A DNA stretch of 14,378 nucleotides. Origin: Coriobacteriales bacterium. Its GTDB lineage: Bacteria; Actinomycetota; Coriobacteriia; Coriobacteriales; UBA8131. Under the pieces are notes generated by a model. The model did no database searches. It worked only from the letters and a program-made list of their open reading frames with translations, and was not told the DNA's origin. Within the stretch, counting starts at the first letter, position 1. Every line of letters begins with the position of its first letter. The translations under genes and the position numbers were made by a program. Positions 8,893-14,378 of the stretch are shown in pieces. Where the stretch lies: NCBI GenBank assembly GCA_031272005.1, contig JAISUQ010000189.1, positions 1 to 14,378 of the forward strand, in the 5' to 3' direction.

Positions 8893-9063
8893 GTGCGGGC
8901 AGGAGGGGTGTCAGAGAATGTGCGGAGCATGATTGCCTTGAAGCATCGTGCGTAAGCGAGGACTGTCTGAGCCGCGCAGCGGCGAGTTCCGCAGCTGCAC
9001 GATGCTTCAAGGCAATCGGGATGCGGAGTATTCTCTGACACCCCTCCTGCCCGCACGGTTGCC
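8886..9063. repeat. 178-base inverted repeat between argG and argH (MITE-like or giant hairpin)
   Basis: The outer arms of 34 bases (8886-8919 and 9030-9063) are perfectly complementary. After an 11/12-base mismatch the inner arms of 21 bases (8931-8951 and 8997-9017) are again perfectly complementary. The centre contains a small GCCGC-GCA-GCGGC hairpin at 8971-8983. There is no coding frame that looks real. In the argG-argH transcript it would fold into a rod of at least 55 base pairs. It accounts for most of the 311-base gap between the genes. It may be a non-autonomous mobile element, a repetitive palindrome, or an attenuating or mRNA-processing structure; the sequence alone does not decide. 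Confidence 0.9.
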
Positions 9064-9124
9064 CGTGTTGCCAGGCGTAAGGGTTAAGTAGTGTGCTGTC
9101 AGAAGTGCTGTTAAGGAGAACAAG

Positions 9125-10600
9125 ATGGGAACGCAACATCCAGATAGTAACAAACCGCTCTGGGGTGGGCGGTTTACCGATTCGCCGTCGGGGCGGATGC
9201 AGGCTTTTGGGGCTTCGTTGCCGGTGGACTGGCGGCTTTGGCGGCAGGACATTGCCGGGTCCAAGGCACATGCTAATATGCTGGCACAACAAGGCGTGCT
9301 GACGGCTGCCGATGCTGAGGCCATCTGTGCTGGTCTGGAGCTCATCGCCGGGCGCATCGAAGCCGGCGAGTTTGGCTTCGACGTCGCTGATGAGGACATC
9401 CATATGGCCATCGAGCGGGCGCTGACCGCCGAGATTGGTGAGGCTGGCGGGCGGCTGCATACCGGGCGCAGCCGCAACGACCAGGTGGCTTGCGATACTC
9501 GGCTCTATGCCCATGAGCGGGCTGCTGACCTGATGTTCAAGCTATTTGATTGTCGGCTGGCGATACTGGATGTTGCCATCGAAGCCCTGAAAGATGACGT
9601 CATCCTGCCTGGCTATACCCATCTGCAGAAAGCTCAGCCGGTGCTGTTGACCCATCATCTGCTGGCCTGGTATTGGATGCTGGCCCGCGACACCATTCGG
9701 ATGCTGGCCGCCCACAACGCTGCCAATGCCTCACCGCTGGGCGCTGCCGCCCTGGCTGGCACCAGCTATCCGCTGGACCGCCAGTTCACTGCCAGCGCCC
9801 TGGGCTTCTCCGAGGTTATCCCCAACTCCCTGGATGCTGTCAGCGACCGGGATTATCTGCTTGATCTGGTCTATGCCTGCGCCACCACGATGCTGCATCT
9901 GTCGCGCATCTGCGAGGAGTTGGTGCTGTGGTCCAGCGATGAGTTCGGCTTCATCACCTTGTCCGATAGCTTTGCTACCGGCTCGTCAATCATGCCGCAG
10001 AAGAAGAATCCCGACTTCGCTGAGTTGGTGCGGGGTAAATCCGGCCGGGTGATTGGCGACTTGACGGCGCTGATGGTTACTCTGAAAGGCCTGCCTCTGG
10101 CCTACAACAAGGACCTGCAGGAGGATAAGGAAGGCGCCTTTGACGCCATCGACACGCTGGCTTTGAGTCTGGAGGCCGTGCAGGGCATGATTGCCACGAT
10201 GCAGATCAATGCCGACCGGATGCTGGCTGCCGCCCAGGGCGGTTATATGGCCGCCACCGATCTGGCTGATTACCTGGTGGGTAAAGGCGTTGCCTTCCGT
10301 GAGGCCCATGCCATCGTCGGTAAGCTGGTGGGGGAGTTGGAGGCCCAGGGCCGCACTCTGCAGCAACTGACCCTGGAGGAATTGCAGGCCGCCTCACCGG
10401 CCTTTGCCGCCGACGCCCTGGACGCAGTGGACATCGCCAACGTGGTAGCCCGGCGCAACACCTTCGGCGGTACTGCCCATGAGCAGGTAGCCAGGCAGCT
10501 GAAACAAGCCATGGACACTCAAAATGAGCACCAGGAGCAGTTACGGCTGGCCTATCCGCAATTGGCTGAATACCAGGCGCGTCTGCGGGTAATCAAATAA
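9125..10600 (+). CDS. argH: Argininosuccinate lyase
   Basis: Last step of the pathway: argininosuccinate to arginine and fumarate. The enzyme belongs to the fumarase/aspartase superfamily and is normally a tetramer. Signature GSSIMPQKKNPD at 286-297 is the flexible loop with the catalytic serine. TGRSRNDQV is at 113-121, and THLQKAQP carries the conserved histidine H166. The 491 residues are slightly longer than the usual 460-470, with the difference at the two ends. The ATG has AAGGAG six bases upstream. The long gap after argG means it either depends on read-through of the inverted repeat or has its own promoter; I see no convincing one in the gap. Its wobble positions look a little less GC-biased than argG by eye. 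Confidence 0.97.
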   Translation: MGTQHPDSNKPLWGGRFTDSPSGRMQAFGASLPVDWRLWRQDIAGSKAHANMLAQQGVLTAADAEAICAGLELIAGRIEAGEFGFDVADEDIHMAIERALTAEIGEAGGRLHTGRSRNDQVACDTRLYAHERAADLMFKLFDCRLAILDVAIEALKDDVILPGYTHLQKAQPVLLTHHLLAWYWMLARDTIRMLAAHNAANASPLGAAALAGTSYPLDRQFTASALGFSEVIPNSLDAVSDRDYLLDLVYACATTMLHLSRICEELVLWSSDEFGFITLSDSFATGSSIMPQKKNPDFAELVRGKSGRVIGDLTALMVTLKGLPLAYNKDLQEDKEGAFDAIDTLALSLEAVQGMIATMQINADRMLAAAQGGYMAATDLADYLVGKGVAFREAHAIVGKLVGELEAQGRTLQQLTLEELQAASPAFAADALDAVDIANVVARRNTFGGTAHEQVARQLKQAMDTQNEHQEQLRLAYPQLAEYQARLRVIK

Positions 10601-10625
10601 AGTACATCTCCAGGGAGACCTGCTG

Positions 10626-10747
10626 AATCCCAACTCCGGAAAACTTCGTAGGGGCGCAATTCATTGCGCCCTCTCGAGCAGAGCAGTTTCGCTGGTCGGG
10701 AGGGCGCGATGAATCGCGCCCCTACAAGAATTGCCATGGCTGGGATT
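10626..10747. repeat. 122-base MITE-like inverted repeat between convergent genes
   Basis: Arms 10648-10673 and 10700-10725 are complementary at 24 of 26 positions. Short outer repeats AATCCCA (10626-10632) and TGGGATT (10741-10747) extend the symmetry. Each arm is itself a hairpin (GGGCGCAA/TTGCGCCC left, GGGCGCGA/TCGCGCCC right). The two arm differences are one A-T to G-C pair change that keeps the hairpin intact, a sign that the fold is conserved. It shares no evident sequence with the repeat at 8886-9063. It lies between argH and the convergent GH25 gene and could also act as a bidirectional terminator. GTAGGGGCG-type arms are, from memory, common in dispersed bacterial repeats; this is not verified here. 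Confidence 0.85.
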
Positions 10748-10764
10748 AATCGTTGCTTCCTTAG

Positions 10765-11616
10765 CTACTCCACGTAGGCGTTGAATTGGATGTTCAGGTC
10801 GACGCGGGTATTGATGCCGTCTACCACTCCTGAGCTGGTGAACTGCCAGATGGTGAAGTCCAGCTGGCCGGTGGGGGCACTGACGTTATACTCCGCATAC
10901 CAGACGTCATAGCTGGCCAGCAGCTCGGAAGAATAGCGACGCAGGTCGCGTTGGTTGCCGTAGAGCATGACGTCGTAGCCGGCCTGCTCAATCCGCTGGC
11001 AGAAGGCCTGGGCGTTGCGGGTCAACTGCTCGCTGGACAGCGCGTCGGCACGGCCGTTGCCGGGCGGCGAGGGTTCCCAGTCGTAGGCTACGGGGTACTC
11101 CAAGGGCGTGTTGTACAGGCAGGCCAGCACGAAATCGGCCTCTTGCACGGCTTCAATCTCATTGATGGCCGAGGAATAGAAATACACGCCCACCGGGATG
11201 CCGGCAGCCTTGGCGCCGTTGATGTTGTTGGAGTACTGGGCATCGCCGTAAATCGCGCCCTCAGTGTAGCCGCGATAACCGACGCGGATAAAAGCGAAGC
11301 CGATGCCGTTGTTGCGCACGGCCGTCCAGTCGATCTCACCCTGGTGGTCGGAGACGTCGATGCCGATCAGCGAAACCGGCTGATTATTCTCCAAATAGAC
11401 AAAGCGGTCATCTTCGGTGGGCTGGAGGTTCTCAAACTCATAGGGGCTGATGTAGGCGGGGATGATGGCCTGCTGCGCCTGCAGCTGCTGGGAGGCCCTG
11501 ACTTGAGCCTGCTGTTGGCCAAGCTGGGCGCTGACCAGCAATTGCAGCACCAAAAAGGCCAGGAGCATACAGATGGCGATTGCCGCGAATCTTGTCCAGT
11601 TGTCCTTCAAACCCAA
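10765..11616 (-). CDS. Membrane-anchored GH25 muramidase (lysozyme)
   Basis: Residues 10-30 are a hydrophobic segment after a short basic N-terminus, a signal anchor or uncleaved signal, followed by a Gln/Ala-rich linker (31-50). The GH25 domain runs from about 82 to 283: GIDVSDHQGEIDW with D87, FIRVGYRGYTEG, and YDWEP with D179 and E181, the expected catalytic pair of this family, then IWQFTSSG near the end. Such enzymes hydrolyse the MurNAc-GlcNAc bond of peptidoglycan outside the membrane. The start is TTG at 11616; a second TTG two codons later (11610) is better spaced from the GGGGGA at 11619-11624 and may be the true start. It is transcribed toward argH and away from the radical SAM gene. 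No partner gene on this strand is seen. Confidence 0.9.
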   Translation of the reverse strand: MGLKDNWTRFAAIAICMLLAFLVLQLLVSAQLGQQQAQVRASQQLQAQQAIIPAYISPYEFENLQPTEDDRFVYLENNQPVSLIGIDVSDHQGEIDWTAVRNNGIGFAFIRVGYRGYTEGAIYGDAQYSNNINGAKAAGIPVGVYFYSSAINEIEAVQEADFVLACLYNTPLEYPVAYDWEPSPPGNGRADALSSEQLTRNAQAFCQRIEQAGYDVMLYGNQRDLRRYSSELLASYDVWYAEYNVSAPTGQLDFTIWQFTSSGVVDGINTRVDLNIQFNAYVE

Positions 11617-11751
11617 AATCCCCCGCCTGCTTCTCAGCGCCGCAACACAATAGGCTATCTTACCAGTTTTACCCGCTTCTGGGCAGCAGGCTCGTGGCGG
11701 CCCGCGGCAGCGGTGGTAGCGGAGTTAATAAGGCAGCTCGTGGCCGGCTGG

Positions 11752-11781
11752 TTGACAGCGAACGTATGTTTGGAGTAGACT
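11752..11781 (+). promoter_or_regulatory. Predicted promoter of the radical SAM module
   Basis: A perfect -35 TTGACA (11752-11757) and TAGACT (11776-11781) are 18 bases apart, giving a start near 11788 and a short leader before the ATG at 11825. One LexA box fills most of the spacer and another covers the expected start point. Confidence 0.75.
11759..11772 (+). promoter_or_regulatory. LexA (SOS) box 1, between -35 and -10
   Basis: CGAACGTATGTTTG matches the Gram-positive LexA/DinR operator consensus CGAACRNRYGTTYG at every position. It sits inside the promoter spacer, a classic position for repression. Confidence 0.85.
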
Positions 11782-11786
11782 GGTAA

Positions 11787-11800
11787 CGAACAAATGTTCC
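11787..11800 (+). promoter_or_regulatory. LexA (SOS) box 2, over the expected transcription start
   Basis: CGAACAAATGTTCC matches the same consensus except for the final base. Its centre is 28 bases from that of box 1, just under three helical turns, so two repressor dimers could bind on roughly the same face of the DNA. Confidence 0.75.
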
Positions 11801-11811
11801 TCAAATGCAGC

Positions 11812-11818
11812 AGGGGAG
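11812..11818 (+). promoter_or_regulatory. Ribosome binding site of the radical SAM gene
   Basis: AGGGGAG lies six bases before the ATG at 11825, which fixes that codon as the start rather than the TTG at 11819. Confidence 0.8.
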
Positions 11819-11824
11819 TTGGTT

Positions 11825-13225
11825 ATGGAGTTGTTGGATAAGCTGGCGATTCTCTCAGATGCGGCCAAGTATGATGTGGCCTGTACTTCCTGCGGGGTGG
11901 ATCGCCAGGCGGTCAAGGGGCAGCTGGGAGCAACAACGGCAGCGGGCATCTGTCATGCCTTCTCCGCAGATGGGCGCTGCGTCACCCTGCTCAAGGTGCT
12001 GCTCTCCAATGCCTGTGCCTACGATTGCGCCTATTGCGTCAATCGACGGGGCAATGATGTGCCCCGGGCGACATTCACCGCCCGCGAGCTGGCCGAGCTG
12101 ACGATTGGCTTTTACCGGCGCAACTATATTGAGGGGCTGTTCTTATCCAGCGGCGTGCTGCGCAATCCGGATTACACCACCGAGCAGATGTGTGAGGCTA
12201 TCCGCATCCTCCGTGATGAGTATGGCTTCAGGGGCTATATCCACGCCAAGGCCGTGCCGGGCACCTCGGAGGAGTTGCTGGTGCGGCTGGGCGTGCTGGT
12301 CGACAGGATGAGCCTGAATATCGAGTTCCCCTCCGAGACCAGCCTCAAGGCCCTGGCGCCGCAGAAGGCCAAGGAGGGCATCGTCCGCCCGATGGGCTTT
12401 ATCCGCGACGGCATCAAGGCTAACTACCAGGATAAGCGCCTGAGTACCGTGCGCCGCACGCGCTTTGTGCCGGCCGGGCAGAGCACCCAGATGATTATCG
12501 GTGCCTCGCCGGAGACAGACCATCATATCCTCAAGCTCTCTGCCGGGCTGTACCAGAAGTTCGAACTGGCGCGGGTGTTCTTCTCGGCCTATATCCCGGT
12601 CAACCGCGACCCGCTGCTGCCGGCGCTCTCAGAAGCGCCGCTGCTGCGCGAGCACCGGCTGTATCAGGCCGACTGGCTGATGCGCTTCTATCAATTCGAC
12701 GTGGATGAGATCATCGATGCCGAACACCCGATGCTCGACCCACTGATCGACCCGAAGTGCGGCTGGGCTCTGAACCACATCGATCAGTTTCCGGCGGAGA
12801 TCAACAAGGTGCCTTACGAGATGCTGCTGCGCATCCCCGGCGTGGGGGTTCGAGGCGCCAAGCGGATAGCCATGGCCCGGCGGGAGCGTCGCCTGCGCTT
12901 TGAGGACCTCAAACGCCTGAACATCACTCTCAAGCGGGCCAAATACTTCATCACCTGCAATGGCGCCTTTGCTGAGGGTGTGCTGTTCGACCCGGTGGGC
13001 ATCTATAACCAGCTGGTTGCGGATGCCCGCGGGCGGCGCCGCAAGGGCGTGCTGGATGGCCAACTGTCGCTGTTTGCTGAGCCCGAAGCCGACATGGGAG
13101 CATGGGGACAAGCAGCCAACGTTTCGCCGACCTGGAGTGCTCAGGCTCTGGCTGCGGCGGGGAAGTCAGCAGTGGTGCCGCCAGAAGTGGCGGCACAGGG
13201 CGCACGGCTTTTGGCAGCGTCATGA
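11825..13225 (+). CDS. Putative DNA repair/modification radical SAM protein (TIGR03916-like)
   Basis: The radical SAM 4Fe-4S motif CxxxCxxC is C64-C68-C71 in NACAYDCAYCVNR. Before it come further cysteines (C20, C23, C43, C52) in the segments KYDVACTSCG and GICHAFSADGRC, which resemble the N-terminal pattern of the family I know as TIGR03916 (rSAM_link_UDG). A helix-hairpin-helix (IPGVGVRGAKRI, 337-348) suggests DNA binding. QLSLF at 413-417 matches the bacterial sliding-clamp binding motif, and about 49 Ala/Ser-rich residues of no recognised family follow. Members are reported to occur always paired with a TIGR03914 or TIGR03915 protein, and here the partner overlaps by 4 bases. The reaction is unknown; DNA repair or base modification is inferred from the HhH, the family's association with uracil-DNA glycosylase domains, and the LexA boxes upstream. 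The superfamily call is near certain, the family call strong. Confidence 0.92.
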   Translation: MELLDKLAILSDAAKYDVACTSCGVDRQAVKGQLGATTAAGICHAFSADGRCVTLLKVLLSNACAYDCAYCVNRRGNDVPRATFTARELAELTIGFYRRNYIEGLFLSSGVLRNPDYTTEQMCEAIRILRDEYGFRGYIHAKAVPGTSEELLVRLGVLVDRMSLNIEFPSETSLKALAPQKAKEGIVRPMGFIRDGIKANYQDKRLSTVRRTRFVPAGQSTQMIIGASPETDHHILKLSAGLYQKFELARVFFSAYIPVNRDPLLPALSEAPLLREHRLYQADWLMRFYQFDVDEIIDAEHPMLDPLIDPKCGWALNHIDQFPAEINKVPYEMLLRIPGVGVRGAKRIAMARRERRLRFEDLKRLNITLKRAKYFITCNGAFAEGVLFDPVGIYNQLVADARGRRRKGVLDGQLSLFAEPEADMGAWGQAANVSPTWSAQALAAAGKSAVVPPEVAAQGARLLAAS

Positions 13226-14040
13226 GCGTGGCCTTCTCGTATCTGTACGACGGCACGTTGGAAGGGCTGCTCTCGGCCGTGTTCACCGCCTTTCAACGGC
13301 GGGAATGCCCGGAGGACATCGTCACCGAAGCTGGCTTGCAGGAAAGCCTGTTTGTGTCCTATGAGCCTTTGAGCACAGATCTTGAACAGGCCGAACGGGT
13401 TCAGGCTGGTATCGTCAACAAGCTGGGGCCAGCCAATTACGACAACGTCAAACGGGTCTTTCTCTCTGACGACCAGCGCAAAGGCGGCATCATCCTGCGC
13501 TACCTGCAATATACCCTGCGCCAGGGGCCACACAGCTGCACGCATCTGGCCAATCCGGTGGTACACGATTTTGAGGAAGTGCTGAGCGTCGTCAGCAAGG
13601 AAGCCCACTACATGCTGCAATTCGTGCGCTTCGCCCAACTGGAGGGTGGGGTCTTCTTCTCTCGCATTGAGCCCAAGGCCAGTGTGGTGCCGCTGATCAT
13701 GGATCACTTCGCCGAGCGCTTCAATGTCCAGCCGTTCATGATTCACGACGCCCGACATCAGCTGACTGGCGTCTTCGACACCCAGAAGTGGTGGCTGCTC
13801 GATGCTCGCGAGTTGCAACTGCCAGAGCAAACCAGCTCAGAGGATGAGTTCCAGTCGCTCTGGCAGTGCTTCTTCGATACTGTGGCCATCCAGGAGCGGC
13901 GCAACCCCACCTGCCAGCGCAACTTCATGCCCAAGCGCTTCTGGGGCAATATGTGCGAGCAGATACCAGCCCAGCTGCGACACCGCCGCCCACAAACCAC
14001 CACGCCCACACAAGCCGCCCGCCAACTGCTCCCAGCTTGA
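13222..14040 (+). CDS. DUF4130-like partner of the radical SAM protein (TIGR03915-like)
   Basis: The 272-residue product starts at the ATG of an ATGA overlap with the preceding gene, so translation is probably coupled; there is no good ribosome binding site of its own. Recognisable family segments are the N-terminal YDGTLEGLLSAVFTAF, VKRVFLSD, EAHYMLQFVRFAQLEGG (127-143) followed by FFSRIEP, KWWLLDARE, and the C-terminal signature ERRNPTCQRNFMPKRFW (225-241). These fit TIGR03915/DUF4130, described as a DNA metabolism protein linked to TIGR03916. In other genomes this segment is fused to a uracil-DNA glycosylase-like domain (TIGR03914); no such domain is present here. No catalytic role can be read from the sequence. 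The last 25 or so residues are Pro/Thr/Gln-rich and look unconserved. It is presumably expressed with the radical SAM gene under LexA control. Confidence 0.88.
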   Translation: MSVAFSYLYDGTLEGLLSAVFTAFQRRECPEDIVTEAGLQESLFVSYEPLSTDLEQAERVQAGIVNKLGPANYDNVKRVFLSDDQRKGGIILRYLQYTLRQGPHSCTHLANPVVHDFEEVLSVVSKEAHYMLQFVRFAQLEGGVFFSRIEPKASVVPLIMDHFAERFNVQPFMIHDARHQLTGVFDTQKWWLLDARELQLPEQTSSEDEFQSLWQCFFDTVAIQERRNPTCQRNFMPKRFWGNMCEQIPAQLRHRRPQTTTPTQAARQLLPA

Positions 14041-14153
14041 GCGCTCAGCCTGAGCGTCAGTGGACGGCGATTGATTATCTGTCACCGGAAACACCTGCTG
14101 GGGTTCGCAGGCCACTGGGCGGCGAGCTCCAACGGGGCAGTGCGACTTGAAAC

Positions 14154-14190
14154 AAGAAAGTGCTGAATAATGCAGCACTTTCTTCTTTCC
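14154..14190 (+). terminator. Hairpin terminator of the radical SAM module
   Basis: A perfect 12-bp stem (14154-14165 with 14173-14184) with a 7-base loop ends in a pyrimidine-rich tail (CTTTCC). It lies between convergent genes and probably also ends transcription of the - strand DUF4097-type gene. The 113 bases between the stop codon at 14040 and this stem contain a 6-bp hairpin (14042-14056) and nothing else I can name. Confidence 0.85.
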
Positions 14191-14232
14191 GCTATGTTTT
14201 CAGCGCAGACTGGCTGAGCCACCTCGGCTTAC

Positions 14233-14378
14233 TTACTTGGTTGTAACCTCCACGCTGCCCATGTTGGCTTTGATAGTCAAGGTCAACTCGGCATTGCTCT
14301 TATCCTGATAGGCCTTGGTTCCATAATCCCGTCCGTTGATGTCGATGCTGCCCATGTCGGTATCGATATCAAAGGTGA
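14233..14378 (-). CDS. C-terminal end of a DUF4097-type beta-strand repeat protein (partial)
   Basis: The - strand frame enters from the window edge and ends at TAA (14233-14235), giving 48 codons. The product has two spaced repeats, DMGSIDING and NMGSVEV, alternating with short beta-strand-like segments and ending VTTK. This pattern is typical of DUF4097/adhesin-like beta-helix domains often found in membrane-associated proteins of Gram-positive bacteria. The N-terminal part that would show a membrane segment is outside the window. Function unknown. Confidence 0.65.
   Translation of the reverse strand, partial: TFDIDTDMGSIDINGRDYGTKAYQDKSNAELTLTIKANMGSVEVTTK

Noticed and set aside
8869..8905. 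Tandem GTGCAGGCAACC units as a CRISPR array
   Set aside because: The units are only 12 bases, directly adjacent and without spacers, and no cas gene is present.
8826..9056. Small frames of about 70 codons on both strands across the argG-argH gap
   Set aside because: They run through the arms of the inverted repeat, so their peptides mirror the palindrome. No ribosome binding site or family match is seen.
8886..9063. The inverted repeat as an integron attC site or an IS element
   Set aside because: There is no transposase or integrase, no GTTRRRY core at the ends, and no gene cassette layout.
14041..14153. Possible small RNA or tRNA gene between the DUF4130 gene and its terminator
   Set aside because: Only a 6-bp hairpin is visible; there is no cloverleaf, no promoter and no coding frame of note.

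Overview
The window is GC-rich (about 60% or more by eye) and densely coding, with strong AGGAG-type ribosome binding sites and several GTG or TTG starts. A Gram-positive type LexA operator, an ArgR/AhrC-type repressor and two peptidoglycan hydrolases point to a Gram-positive bacterium. My best guess is a high-GC member of the Bacillota (Clostridia); Actinomycetota such as Coriobacteriia cannot be excluded. The species cannot be named from the sequence.

Layout. (1) Bases 1-1101 hold the 3' part of a secreted cell-wall hydrolase: a ricin-type lectin repeat followed by a GH73 glucosaminidase. It ends in a strong hairpin terminator whose loop carries the -35 element of the next promoter. (2) Bases 1248-10600 are a complete arginine cluster, argC-argJ-argB-argD-argF-argR-argG-argH, all on the + strand. 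The junctions C/J, B/D and D/F are 4-base stop/start overlaps. ArgC, B, D and a probably bifunctional ArgJ take glutamate to ornithine through acetylated intermediates. ArgF, G and H take ornithine to arginine, and ArgR is the arginine-sensing repressor. ArgC and ArgJ each carry an Ala/Gly-rich insert. A 178-base inverted repeat separates argG from argH. (3) A second, unrelated MITE-like inverted repeat (10626-10747) lies between argH and a convergent gene for a membrane-anchored GH25 muramidase (10765-11616, - strand). (4) Bases 11752-14040 form a two-gene module. A radical SAM protein with a C-terminal helix-hairpin-helix overlaps by 4 bases a DUF4130-like partner (the TIGR03916/TIGR03915 pair, of unknown biochemical function and predicted to act in DNA repair or modification). 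(5) A strong hairpin terminator follows, then the 3' end of a convergent DUF4097-type gene cut by the window edge.

The most interesting part is the radical SAM module. Its promoter carries two Gram-positive LexA boxes, one exact and one with a single mismatch, placed in the -35/-10 spacer and over the expected start point. The radical SAM protein also ends its conserved part with QLSLF, the canonical sliding-clamp binding pentapeptide. Together these suggest an SOS-induced, clamp-tethered DNA repair or DNA modification system whose chemistry is not known.
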